From: Lacrimispora sphenoides JCM 1415
GTDB taxonomy: Bacteria > Bacillota > Clostridia > Lachnospirales > Lachnospiraceae
Direction: 5' to 3'
NCBI RefSeq assembly: GCF_900105615.1
Contig: NZ_LT630003.1
Coordinates: forward strand, 1,240,001 to 1,304,000
DNA length: 64,000 nt
Shown here: positions 25,942-34,859 of the stretch, in pieces
Layout of the letters: each line of letters starts with the position of its first letter
How positions within the stretch are numbered: position 1 is the stretch's first letter
Program-made: the position numbers and the translations under genes
The notes under the pieces: generated by a model
Told to the model about the DNA's origin: nothing
Databases searched by the model: none
Seen by the model: only the letters and a program-made list of their open reading frames with translations

Positions 25942-27423
25942 ATGAAAGATCTCATTTCATATATTAAAGGCTATTCAACCAGAGATTTTATTTATTTTTT
26001 TGCAGAAGAGTCTATCTCCATATTTAATAATCAAGTGGAGACACCAGTAAAAGGTTTAAACTGCACCAAGACATACCCATTAAATGCCATTTTACATGGT
26101 TTTATGCGTAAGAAAGTAGATGTCATGTTATCAGCTTGGGATGTTCAAAGTTTAGCATATTTATCTATTTTATATGCTAATGACTATAGAAAGAAAACAA
26201 TTCAAAAAGATGAAGTAGGCACGATTGTCAATATGTATAGGGGGTACGAGAATGAGCATTCTGGAAGTGGGCATTTTAAAAAAGCAGAAATAACTGACAT
26301 TTTTAAATTTATTATGGGTATGACATATGAGCAATTTAAATATCAGAATCTGGCATGGACTTATCAGAGTTTTAATAGAAATTATCATATGCTGATTGGT
26401 TCTGAAAATATCAATAGAAAACAGATTGTAGATATTAATAAAATAACAAAAGAGTTGTTTGGGCTTAATGTAGATGAATTTTTAACAGCAGAATTAATAA
26501 TTTTATGGCTGTGTAGCAAACATCCTGACCCATTAAGCGCTCCAGAGCAGACATATCGAAAAAAACATTCAAGCATTCTTACAAGAGAAAATTTACAAAA
26601 AGTTATTGGATATTATTCTGTTCCATATAGTGAGGTTAGGGAATCACAATTAAAGAAGCAAATATTTTACCGTAAGCCATTTGTTATTACCAAAAAGACA
26701 GGAGAAACGATTGCAATAAGTTTTTATTTGGTTCAGATGTTGCTGGCAGACGGATTATATTGGTTGGTCAGAGACTATTATCAGGAAAATAATTGGGGAT
26801 TAAAGTTTATAAATGCCTTTGGAGAAATGTTTGAAGATTATTTTGAAGAAATAGCAAATCTATATTTGTCCAGGGAAATGTGGAATAAGATTCCGGAACA
26901 AAAGAAAAAAAGTGCAGATTATTTTATTGAGGTGAATGATGCGTATTTTTTGTTTGAATTAAAATCTGGTTTGCTGGGAATTGGAGCAAAACAGCAAGTG
27001 CCAGATGTACAGCGGATAGATAAGTTTTATAATAGAAACATACGAGAAGCATATGAACAACTTAAAGCATCTGAACAGGCATATGAGGGCCAAAAGCCAG
27101 TGATTAAGGTGTTTTTATTATATGAAAATATGACAAATACTCAAATAATTATGTCATCCATACCGGAAATATTTGTAGAGGATAGAAGATGCTATATCAT
27201 GTCAATTGATGATTTGGAAATGATGTTAGCTACATATAAAAATGATAGGAACAAGTTTGATAGAATAGTAAGAGCATTAGCAGATAACATAAATAGTAAT
27301 ATTCATTATAAAAGTGTATTAAAAGTGCTAAATGATTATGAAGCCATTGGTAATATGCATTTTATTGATGAAAGAGATTATTATAAAAAAATAATGGAGA
27401 GGTTGGAGGGAGAACTTAAATAA
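25942..27423 (+). CDS. large uncharacterised protein with a PD-(D/E)XK-like nuclease motif
   Basis: A 493-residue soluble protein. Residues about 324-342 read SADYFIEVNDAYFLFELKSG, fitting the D...ExK core of a PD-(D/E)XK nuclease or a nuclease-derived domain. The N-terminal 300 residues are helical and unrecognised. A GGTGATGAAG stretch precedes the ATG, giving a weak site, and a longer purine-rich tract (GAGGGGGAGAAAAGG) lies about 11-25 bases upstream. It ends 331 bases before the methyltransferase-ATPase gene on the same strand, and both lie between rlmD-like fragments 2 and 3. A shared role in one system is an inference. Confidence 0.65.
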   Translation: MKDLISYIKGYSTRDFIYFFAEESISIFNNQVETPVKGLNCTKTYPLNAILHGFMRKKVDVMLSAWDVQSLAYLSILYANDYRKKTIQKDEVGTIVNMYRGYENEHSGSGHFKKAEITDIFKFIMGMTYEQFKYQNLAWTYQSFNRNYHMLIGSENINRKQIVDINKITKELFGLNVDEFLTAELIILWLCSKHPDPLSAPEQTYRKKHSSILTRENLQKVIGYYSVPYSEVRESQLKKQIFYRKPFVITKKTGETIAISFYLVQMLLADGLYWLVRDYYQENNWGLKFINAFGEMFEDYFEEIANLYLSREMWNKIPEQKKKSADYFIEVNDAYFLFELKSGLLGIGAKQQVPDVQRIDKFYNRNIREAYEQLKASEQAYEGQKPVIKVFLLYENMTNTQIIMSSIPEIFVEDRRCYIMSIDDLEMMLATYKNDRNKFDRIVRALADNINSNIHYKSVLKVLNDYEAIGNMHFIDERDYYKKIMERLEGELK

Positions 27424-27754
27424 TAAATGTGGATAGGATGCGATAGTTGATACAAATGAAAACTGAAAAAACGGAGAAATATAACTGTATAATTGTATGT
27501 AAAATGGGGGTCAGGTAGTTGGAGAGTCTATGGTAGAATGGTTACGCCTGTAATTAAAAAAAAGAAATTATCATCACTGAATACCAATTTGGCGATAGCA
27601 TTAATACAGGAGAACAAATACGATGAATATGAGTGTACAAGACCGGATGATTCTATGCAGAAAATGGATAAATAGGTGTTTTAGATCAAAATTTGAAATA
27701 AATATTATAGTTTGTGAATTTCAAGTATTTCTGCAATAGACAGGAGCATATAAG
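27424..27754 (+). other. intergenic region with a short frame of doubtful value
   Basis: A 60-codon frame at 27493-27675 has no ribosome site and no family match; it may be a fragment. The TTCTGCAATAGACAGGAGC stretch at its right end carries the ribosome site of the next gene. No terminator is evident, so readthrough from the upstream nuclease-like gene is possible. Confidence 0.4.
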
Positions 27755-30208
27755 ATGAAGATTTCAAAAAAATTAACAGTTGTTGATTTGTTAACTGGTA
27801 TAGGAGGCAGAGCTTTAGGGTTTCAAGAGGCGGACTATGATGTGGTTTGTGCTGTTGATGCAGATCCTATATGTAGAGAAATATATAGTCAAACAATTAG
27901 AAATAGCAGGTTCATTCTATCTGACATAAGCAAGATATCAGCAAAGGATTTACCAAACACGGATTTAATTATTGCAAAATTAGTTATGAATACATTTAAA
28001 GATGCTGGTAAATTAAGAGAGGAGGAAGAACAGAACAAGAATGATTATATATTTGATATTATATTAGAAAAAATTCCTATGGCTTTTGTTTTAGAAATTC
28101 CGAGTATAATGATTACAAACAAAAAATCATCTGAATTTAGGAATATGTTAGGAGCGAAAGTATTTCGTAAATATTCAATTTCATACCAAATAATAAATGA
28201 AGCCGATTTCTCGGGTTTTCCGGTGATCGGCAAACAATCATATATGGTAGGAATCAGGAATGATCTGTATGATGAGGAGTTTTACTTCCCTTATGGAAAT
28301 AAGGATAAAAATATAATATATCAAGAGCAGTCGGTAACAGCTGATAGTTGGTATAGAAAAATAACATTTAACCCCAATATAGAATTGGATAAAGATAAAT
28401 ATTATATACGACAGGGTAGAGAATTTTATGAATCAGGCACAGTACATATGGGGTTTTTCAGAGAAATGTATTTAATGGATTCTATTGGATTAAGAAGATT
28501 TACACATAATGAATGCGCTCATATAAAAGGGTTAAAAAAGTACAATTATAATAAGTGTACTAATAAACAAGATATGTATAGGAGAATAGCATATGCTTCT
28601 AATGTTTTTGTATGCTATGAAATAGCATTGGCTTTGAAAAAATATCTGCAAAATGGTTTATCTGTACATAGCAAAGTTAATGATATGAGAAATCAAAAAA
28701 AAGAAAAGACTAAGGAATCAAAGCTTCCCAATAATTTATCCGATGATATTATTTATCCGAAACATAAGATTTTAAGTATGCATGTTGATAGTTTAAAAGG
28801 ATTAAAGAATTTAGATATTTCTTTAGATAAAAACTTGACAGCAATTATGGGGGTTAATGGCGCGGGAAAATCTACGATTTTGCATGCTTTAGCTTGTGTT
28901 TATGGACCATATAAATTAGGAGAAAACCATAAATTTTCTTTTTTCTTTACTCCTAATCCTGATTCAAGTTGGAAAAATAGTAAATTTTCAATTACGTACT
29001 GGGATGAAAATTTGCAAAAAGAAATAACAAGAGAATATAGAAAAAATACTGATAGGTGGGCACCACGGTATTCTGATAGGCCGAAAAGAGACGCATATTA
29101 TATTGGCATTGAAACATGTATACCAGAGATAGAGAAGGAGCAACAAACTTCATATATTGATTATAATACGATTCTTGCGAACGATAAAGTTTCGTGTAAG
29201 ATAATTGAGTCAGCAGCTTATATTCTGAATAAAAATTATGATAATCTTAATTATCATAAAACGAAGAAAAAAGAATTAATCGGTGTACATACAAAAGATA
29301 ATATGCGATATTCATCTTTAAGTATGGGGGCAGGAGAACAAAGAGTATTAAAGATTTTAAAAACAGTATATGCAGCAAATGCATATTCGGTGATTTTAAT
29401 TGATGAAATTGACCTCTTATTACATGTATTAGCTTTGAAAAGATTGATAAAAAAATTATCGGATATCGCAATAAAGAAGAATCTGCAAATTATTTTTACA
29501 ACACATTCAATGGAGGTGAGAAAATTTCAAGATATAGTAGATATTCGGTATCTAGATCCATTGGAAGAAAAAACAATGGTGTATGACAAAATCAATCAGG
29601 ATATAGTATATGAGCTGAGTGAGGATGTCAACAAAATAATAAGAATATATGTTGAGGATATACTGGCTGAAACAATAGTAAATGTTGTCGCGGGGACTTT
29701 AGGAATATCAAGAGCTGTAAAGGTTGTAAAGATAGGGTCGGCTAGTAATGCATTTGTTTTAGCTGCAAGTTTAATATTGCAGAAAGAAAATATAAGAGAT
29801 ATTTTGATTTTGTTAGATGGTGATGTCTATAGAAGTCAAGGTGAAAAATTAGATGCAGTAAAAAGAGTACTTTCTGGTACAGAAAAAGATCATGAGGATA
29901 AGGTGAATATGGCAGCTGCGTTAATACGTCAACTCATACTTCCTGAAAAGACAGAACCAGAGAAACACATTTTTGATATGCTTATTGAGATGCAGGACAA
30001 TGATGAGATTGTAAAAGTAGCTAGAAAACAGAAAGCCGTATCAAATAGCCATCAATGGCTAGATAACTTGGTAGTTAGAATAGGTAAAAGTGAAGAGCTA
30101 ATTCTAGATAAAATTATAAATCTGGTGGCTGAGCATGAACGATGGGAGGAGTATGTAAACGAAATTCGTGAATGGCTAATTAATAAAAAAGAGATTTTGC
30201 ATCTATAG
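27755..30208 (+). CDS. catalytically dead C5-methyltransferase fused to OLD-like ATPase and TOPRIM-like domain
   Basis: An 817-residue three-part protein. Residues 7-300 have the fold pattern of DNA cytosine-5 methyltransferases: SAM motif DLLTGIGGRALGF (11-23), VDADP (34-38), NTDLII (68-73), late motif MVGIRND, and a target region with RRFTHNECAHIKG. The catalytic PCQ motif is gone: residues 74-86 read AKLVMNTFKDAGK where GGxPCQxFSxAGK is expected, so Cys is Met78. ENV has become EIP and the QRR motif is also lost. Residues 345-620 are an SMC/OLD-type ATPase: Walker A GVNGAGKST (366-374), signature-like SLSMGAGEQR (about 520), Walker B VILIDEID (546-553), TTHS (about 585). The end looks like TOPRIM: IYVEDILAE (E634) and LILLDGD (D688, D690). 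It is probably a defence effector whose methylase fold recognises DNA. The frame is fully intact. Confidence 0.75.
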   Translation: MKISKKLTVVDLLTGIGGRALGFQEADYDVVCAVDADPICREIYSQTIRNSRFILSDISKISAKDLPNTDLIIAKLVMNTFKDAGKLREEEEQNKNDYIFDIILEKIPMAFVLEIPSIMITNKKSSEFRNMLGAKVFRKYSISYQIINEADFSGFPVIGKQSYMVGIRNDLYDEEFYFPYGNKDKNIIYQEQSVTADSWYRKITFNPNIELDKDKYYIRQGREFYESGTVHMGFFREMYLMDSIGLRRFTHNECAHIKGLKKYNYNKCTNKQDMYRRIAYASNVFVCYEIALALKKYLQNGLSVHSKVNDMRNQKKEKTKESKLPNNLSDDIIYPKHKILSMHVDSLKGLKNLDISLDKNLTAIMGVNGAGKSTILHALACVYGPYKLGENHKFSFFFTPNPDSSWKNSKFSITYWDENLQKEITREYRKNTDRWAPRYSDRPKRDAYYIGIETCIPEIEKEQQTSYIDYNTILANDKVSCKIIESAAYILNKNYDNLNYHKTKKKELIGVHTKDNMRYSSLSMGAGEQRVLKILKTVYAANAYSVILIDEIDLLLHVLALKRLIKKLSDIAIKKNLQIIFTTHSMEVRKFQDIVDIRYLDPLEEKTMVYDKINQDIVYELSEDVNKIIRIYVEDILAETIVNVVAGTLGISRAVKVVKIGSASNAFVLAASLILQKENIRDILILLDGDVYRSQGEKLDAVKRVLSGTEKDHEDKVNMAAALIRQLILPEKTEPEKHIFDMLIEMQDNDEIVKVARKQKAVSNSHQWLDNLVVRIGKSEELILDKIINLVAEHERWEEYVNEIREWLINKKEILHL

Positions 30209-30429
30209 TTTATTTATCTAGGCAGGTTTGCGATATTACTAACTGATACTTAAACGGTTAAATCGCTAGTTGTAAGCGGGTAAAAAATTAAGAAGAAGTT
30301 TAATTAGTAAAGTTATGTAGAGGAATAAGGGTCGGTTCAAATAGAAGTGGCTATTAGAAAATTTTGCAGCAATTCAATATGAAAATATTGCTTGAGCAGT
30401 AAATTTTACAAGCCAAGGTCCGACTACGC

Positions 30430-30510
30430 CCTTCCGTCATCCGAATCACCCCCTCAAGTAACGTTGAGTGCGTGGTTCTGATGCGGCGTTGTGGTTTGGA
30501 GAGGGAATAA
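30430..30510 (+). pseudogene. rlmD-like 3'-end fragment 3
   Basis: A 27-codon stretch with ITPSSNVECVVLMRRCG ending in TAA, nearly a direct repeat of the fragment at 23892. It closes the module that contains the methyltransferase-ATPase gene. The 220 bases before it hold no gene. Confidence 0.6.
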
Positions 30511-30519
30511 TAAGATTAT

Positions 30520-30537
30520 ACCACAAGATCTTGTGGT
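30520..30537. repeat. perfect 18-bp palindrome
   Basis: ACCACAAGATCTTGTGGT, matching the imperfect one at 23978. It follows rlmD-like fragment 3 at the same distance and is likely its former terminator stem. Confidence 0.75.
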
Positions 30538-30562
30538 TAATAAGCTAAAAATGAGCGAAAAT

Positions 30563-30599
30563 CGGGCTGAAAAAGTGCATATTTCAACCCGGTTTTTTC
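30563..30599 (+). terminator. intrinsic terminator
   Basis: CGGGCTGAAA (30563-30572) pairs with TTTCAACCCG (30582-30591) with one mismatch, followed by six Ts. Confidence 0.75.
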
Positions 30600-30660
30600 A
30601 TTGTTTTTACTGATGCTAAGTGAAGATGCAAGGGAATGGCCTTCGTAACCACAGTTATAG

Positions 30661-32033
30661 GTAGTGTCAAATATTTTTCGCAAATTCTTTTTTTGCCGTT
30701 AGGTAGCCGTTAGGTAGCCGGTAGTTAACCGGCTATGATATCAGACTTTTTCTGGATATCCATTTCTCGGAGATGGTTCATATTCATATAGCGTTTGATT
30801 CCCCACTGGGTTCCCGCTACGTGACGGAGCCTGGCACATACTAGCATTAAGGCACTCTGACCATCGGGAAAAGCCCCGATCGCTCTTGTCCTTCGTTTGA
30901 TCTCACGATTGAGACGTTCGATCGTGTTATTAGTTCTGATTCTTGTCCAGTGCTGAAATGGGAAATCCATATAAGACAGGGTTTCTTCAATACCATCTTC
31001 AACTTTTTTGGCAGCTGATGTTAGCTTCATTTCACGTAGTTTTTCTGCTACCTGTGCAGCTTTTTCGCGAGCAGATGATTTACATTCCTGGGAATGAATG
31101 GCTTTTAGCATCATAGATACTTCCTTCATTTTGTTCCGGGGTGTTACGGAAAAAATATTACGGTAGAAGTGAACGGTACACCGTTGATACATAGCTTCTG
31201 GAAATACTTCTGGAATGGATTCCAGCATTCCAAGGCACTTGTCGCCGACAATGAGGCGGACTCCTGAAAGCCCACGTTCTTTTAGCCATATAAAGAATGT
31301 CTTCCAGCTTTCTCGATCTTCTTTCATTCCTTCAGCAGCACCTATGATTTCGCGACAACCATCTTCATTGACGCCGATGGCGACCAGGATTGAGACGTTC
31401 TGGATCTCACCTCCCCAACTTCGCTTTAGGTAGACACCATCAACATAGACATATGGATAAGAACTGGTAAGTTTGCGGCTTCGCCATGTTTCAATGTGCT
31501 CATAAGCTTTCTTATTTAGGTTACTTATTGTTCCAGGAGAAACTTTGGTTCCCCATAATGCCTCGGTGATGTCCTCAACACGGCGAACAGAAACACCCGC
31601 AAGATACATTTCAATGAGTGCTTCTTCTACAGAGCATTCTCTGCGACGATAGCGTTCGATGATGGCGGTTTCAAACTGAACCCCCTTTAGCTTGGGCATC
31701 TTTAGGTTGACCTCGCCAGATGTGGTCTGAAAGTTTCGGTTGTAATGGCCAGAACGATACCCTTTGCGATCACCCGAGCGCTCATATTTTTCAGCATTGA
31801 CGAGTTCATCTGCTTCATGATCGAGCAAAGCATTGAGGGTTTCCTCAACGCTGTTGCGTACTAAATCTTTCAATTCATTATGGATAAGTTCCTGATTTAA
31901 TTGTATAATGTTATCAGACATGTTCTATAGCCTCCTTTGATGGGTTTTGTGTGGTAACTTAATTCTACCAAACGGCTATAGACCATGTCTATTTATTATG
32001 AAATTGAATTTGCGAAATTAATTATACCTTATC
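30661..32033 (-). mobile_element. IS256-family insertion sequence with target-site duplication
   Basis: A 1,373-bp element. The ends form imperfect inverted repeats that share TTTCGCAAATTC: left end from 30661, right end complementary from 32033. The 9-bp sequence CAGTTATAG occurs directly on both sides (30652-30660 and 32034-32042), as expected for an IS256 target duplication. Its only gene is the transposase. Flanking DNA is non-coding relic sequence, so no gene was cut. Confidence 0.88.
30725..31921 (-). CDS. IS256-family transposase
   Basis: A 398-residue mutator-type transposase that catalyses cut-and-paste or copy-out transposition. The DDE residues are seen in YVYVDGVYLK, LIVGDKCLGM and NNTIERLNREIKRR, and the family motif CTVHFYRN is present. 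Full length with no frameshift, so possibly active. The start is preceded by an AAAGGAGG site. Confidence 0.95.
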   Translation of the reverse strand: MSDNIIQLNQELIHNELKDLVRNSVEETLNALLDHEADELVNAEKYERSGDRKGYRSGHYNRNFQTTSGEVNLKMPKLKGVQFETAIIERYRRRECSVEEALIEMYLAGVSVRRVEDITEALWGTKVSPGTISNLNKKAYEHIETWRSRKLTSSYPYVYVDGVYLKRSWGGEIQNVSILVAIGVNEDGCREIIGAAEGMKEDRESWKTFFIWLKERGLSGVRLIVGDKCLGMLESIPEVFPEAMYQRCTVHFYRNIFSVTPRNKMKEVSMMLKAIHSQECKSSAREKAAQVAEKLREMKLTSAAKKVEDGIEETLSYMDFPFQHWTRIRTNNTIERLNREIKRRTRAIGAFPDGQSALMLVCARLRHVAGTQWGIKRYMNMNHLREMDIQKKSDIIAG

Positions 32034-32042
32034 CAGTTATAG

Positions 32043-32291
32043 AATCAGGCAGGCTATACATTTAAATCAATGGAGAGTAGTCTTGGGGCGGGATACTTGG
32101 TAAATCAAGGGTAAAAAGGTACATTTTCAGTCTGGTTAGAGTGGTTTGGAGGGAGCTGGAATAGGATGTTTAACCCGATAAAGGAATCCTCCTTCATAGT
32201 GACTTGAGGATTCAGTATACCAGTCAAAAATTCAAAGCCTGTCTGGAGGCCAAACATATGATTCACTCTTTAAGCCGGAAAGGAAATCCGT
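32043..32291 (+). other. relic DNA right of the IS element
   Basis: No open gene. Short stretches such as FQSGLEWFGGSWNRMFNPIK are readable between stops and suggest an old coding remnant, which I cannot assign. Confidence 0.4.
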
Positions 32292-32576
32292 ATGATAATA
32301 CCAGCAAGAATCCTTCTATATATTAGGGAATTTTTGCTGCACGGAACTGAATGCTGTGATATCAGTAATAAAAGCTATGAGGATAGGATTGATGAGGTAC
32401 AAAAAGTGGCTATAGGCCATGTAGAGAGCGGATTTTTCGATAGCAGAGATAAAGAAGCTGTGGTAAGTCAGATTTTTAATTATGTTGATGCAGTTGAATC
32501 AGTGTATATGGAAATTGGAATGAAGTGTGGAGCAGCGCTTGCTGTTCAGCTTTTAGGTGGAAATAAGGTGCAATAA
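32292..32576 (+). CDS. small protein resembling DUF6809
   Basis: A 94-residue protein whose C-terminal third (YVDAVESVYMEIGMKCGAAL) resembles small helical DUF6809-type proteins found in mobile elements of Clostridia. The ribosome site is weak (GGAAAGGAAA). Function is unknown. The 385 bases after it contain no gene; an AT-rich probable promoter area lies near 32820-32940. Confidence 0.45.
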   Translation: MIIPARILLYIREFLLHGTECCDISNKSYEDRIDEVQKVAIGHVESGFFDSRDKEAVVSQIFNYVDAVESVYMEIGMKCGAALAVQLLGGNKVQ

Positions 32577-32961
32577 TGGTTATCCTATTTTGAAGAAGTC
32601 AGGTATCGGATCACCATATACGCCTTATTAAAGCAGTGGGAGTGGGGAGCAGGAGATTATTCTGCTTCCCTTTTTGTGTTAGAATGCGATGATGTATATT
32701 ATGAAAATTCAGAAATTTGTAGTAAAGGATCTTTAGGAAAAAAATGTTTGAGTTTGATTGTTCAAATAGAAACAGAAATTTTATTAACTATTCTTTAATA
32801 GTGACACAGCGTGCTCTTATAGTTGATTTCTGTTAAGAAAATGTATATAATTTAAATGCAGGAAAATTTTGGTAAATAATTAGTTATACATTATTAGTGA
32901 AAGTAATCGTGCTTGCATTACTTTTATAATACAAATAATAATAAAGACGGGGGATAAGAGA

Positions 32962-33555
32962 GTGAAGATTGAAGAATTAAAGGACATTATGCTAGAGATT
33001 GCTGAAATAATTCAAAACTACCCAGAGCAATTACAGGAAAAGGTTTTTGATATTATAACTGAGAACATATTTGGTAAGTCTGAAATAATTGAAAGTATTT
33101 CTGAATCAACTGAATTAGAAAAAGAAAGCAATACAGAGAAAACGGTTATTGCAATCGAGAATGACACTAAAAATAACGATAAAAAGAGTAAAAAGCGCAA
33201 TGGGGTAAAGGAAACCTATCAAATTAGTAAAGATTTAAATCTAGCACCAAAGGATGCCAAATCATTAAAAGATTTCGTGAATGAAAAAAATCCAAAATCA
33301 AATATCGAGTTTAATACTGTTGCTATATACTACCTAGATAAACTTTTGAATAAAAAGGAAATAAATATTGATGATGTATATTCTTGCTATAAGAATGTTG
33401 GTAGAAAAGTACCGAATGCATTGAAGCAAAGTTTAACTGATACGAGTTCTTCAAAATATGGTTACATAGCTGTTTTAAATAGTTATTTTAGTATTCCGAT
33501 TGTAGGAGAAAATTTTGTAGAGCACGAATTGCCAAAAAACAAAGGAGAAAATTAA
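32962..33555 (+). CDS. partner protein of a TIR-type module, unknown function
   Basis: A 197-residue protein: an N-terminal helix (1-45), a charged linker rich in K, E and N (about 46-85), and a C-terminal globular domain (about 90-190; VAIYYLDKLLNKKEINIDDV, then CYKNVGRKVP). The C-terminal domain resembles residues 18-90 of the next protein in length, helix order and the NCY/SCY-KN pattern, so the two genes probably share a winged-helix-like domain. The pair is separated by only 6 bases. The ribosome site is AAGACGGGGGATAAG. It likely binds or controls the TIR protein; that is an inference. Confidence 0.6.
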   Translation: MKIEELKDIMLEIAEIIQNYPEQLQEKVFDIITENIFGKSEIIESISESTELEKESNTEKTVIAIENDTKNNDKKSKKRNGVKETYQISKDLNLAPKDAKSLKDFVNEKNPKSNIEFNTVAIYYLDKLLNKKEINIDDVYSCYKNVGRKVPNALKQSLTDTSSSKYGYIAVLNSYFSIPIVGENFVEHELPKNKGEN

Positions 33556-33561
33556 TAAGAC

Positions 33562-34359
33562 ATGGAGTTAAATGAATTTTATGAAAAAATACCTGATAAT
33601 GATAATTTGCCTACAAGTGGATTGATACCATATTTTATGTATTACTTATTATTGAATAAGGATGTTGTATCGGCAAGTGAGATAAAAAACTGTTATAATA
33701 ATTTGAGAATTAAAGCTTATAGTAATATTTCAAGTTGGCTAGTGAAAAATTCAAAAGGAAAGAGTCCTATGCTAATAAAATACCAAAATGGTTATTCTTT
33801 ATCCAGAGGTTGCTTAACTAGGATATCTGCTGAATTGAAAGAGTTTAAAAAGGAAGATACTAAACCAACTTTAGTAGTTAATGTTAGTCATGAATCGAAG
33901 GAGATAACAGAAATGGTAGTAAATAAAGTGTTTATTGTCCACGGACATGATGATTTAGCAAAAGAACAAGTAGCCCGTACAATAGAGAAGGCTGGATTTG
34001 AAGCCATTATATTACATGAAAAAGCTAGTGGTGGCAGGACTATTATAGAGAAAATAGAGAGGTATTCAGATGTTTCCTTTGCAGTAGTTTTATATACGCC
34101 ATGTGATTTGGGGCGCGGTAAAGAATGCGCAGAGGATAGGTTTCGTGCTAGACAAAATGTTGTTTTTGAGCATGGTTATTTGATTAGTAGATTGGGCAGA
34201 GAGCATGTATGTGCGCTTGTGAAAGAAGACGTTGAGCCCCCCGGAGATGTGTCTGGAGTTGTATATATCAGAATGGATGATGCAGGTGCATGGAAAATGG
34301 GACTGGCAAAGGAAATGGAATTAGCGGGGTTAAGTGTTAATTACAGTGACTTTGCTTAA
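33562..34359 (+). CDS. TIR-like (CAP12/PycTIR-type, PF10137) NADase domain protein
   Basis: A 265-residue protein. Residues 1-95 form the domain shared with the upstream gene (GLIPYFMYYLLLNKDVVSAS). Residues about 122-262 are a TIR-like domain of the PF10137 type: VFIVHGHDDLAKEQVARTIE, HEKASGGRTIIEKIE, FAVVLYTPCDLG, and RARQNVVFEHGYLISRLGR with the likely catalytic E203. This family includes NAD-degrading effectors of CBASS and Pycsar. There is no nucleotide cyclase gene in the neighbourhood, so the trigger may be the upstream protein. The ribosome site is AAAGGAG. Confidence 0.85.
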   Translation: MELNEFYEKIPDNDNLPTSGLIPYFMYYLLLNKDVVSASEIKNCYNNLRIKAYSNISSWLVKNSKGKSPMLIKYQNGYSLSRGCLTRISAELKEFKKEDTKPTLVVNVSHESKEITEMVVNKVFIVHGHDDLAKEQVARTIEKAGFEAIILHEKASGGRTIIEKIERYSDVSFAVVLYTPCDLGRGKECAEDRFRARQNVVFEHGYLISRLGREHVCALVKEDVEPPGDVSGVVYIRMDDAGAWKMGLAKEMELAGLSVNYSDFA

Positions 34360-34708
34360 ATATTAAGAACAGTGTTTTAAAATAATCTAAACTGTCCCAT
34401 CTATATAAAGTGTTAAACTAATGATATATTTAAAGTATCAATTTTGTAGTGGCAACAAAAAATCAGTAAGTCAAAATAATATATGCAATGCATTGAAACT
34501 AAACAAATGTAATTAGTAACACGAATGGATAGGCCGAAGTCACATGATAGATCGACAGATTGAACGTGAACGGAAGAGGCGTAACTTTATTCAATCTGAT
34601 TCGGTAAATTATTATATGCTCTGTGGTCACTAAACCTGTAAAAAGATTGCCATGAGAAGTAAAATGATGTTATTTGGCAAGTATGGCTCCTCCAAGGAGT
34701 AACCATTC
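34360..34708 (+). other. non-coding relic DNA
   Basis: AT-rich, no open gene, no clear terminator after the TIR gene. It runs directly into rlmD-like fragment 4. Confidence 0.45.
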
Positions 34709-34859
34709 CCTTCTGGCATCCGAATCACAGCTTCAAGTAATGTGGAAACAGTTGTACTTCTTTCGCACAAAAAGCAAACACTCATATCAACGTAAATGTA
34801 GAGTTTGGCGAAGACGATGGAAAAATCCCTGTTGGAAAAATAGCTGAAAAGGCAGAAGA
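34709..34859 (+). pseudogene. rlmD-like 3'-end fragment 4, longest copy
   Basis: It reads GIRITASSNVETVVLLSHKK and then, after a one-base shift near 34785, HINVNVEFGEDDGKIPVGKI followed by AEKAEE. This is the conserved C-terminal motif plus the extension carried by many clostridial mobile-element copies of the gene. It fuses directly to an unrelated secreted-protein remnant at about 34860. Confidence 0.65.

Noticed and set aside
27755..28700. Functional restriction-modification cytosine methylase
   Set aside because: The PCQ, ENV and QRR motifs are all lost and no restriction enzyme with matching specificity is recognisable, so it cannot methylate cytosine by the known mechanism.
30520..30537. 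Recombinase core (dif-like) site
   Set aside because: The palindrome follows an rlmD-like fragment, as does the copy at 23978, and is better explained as a terminator stem; no recombinase gene is near.
32962..34359. CBASS or Pycsar system
   Set aside because: The TIR-type effector domain fits, but no CD-NTase or PycC cyclase gene lies on either side.
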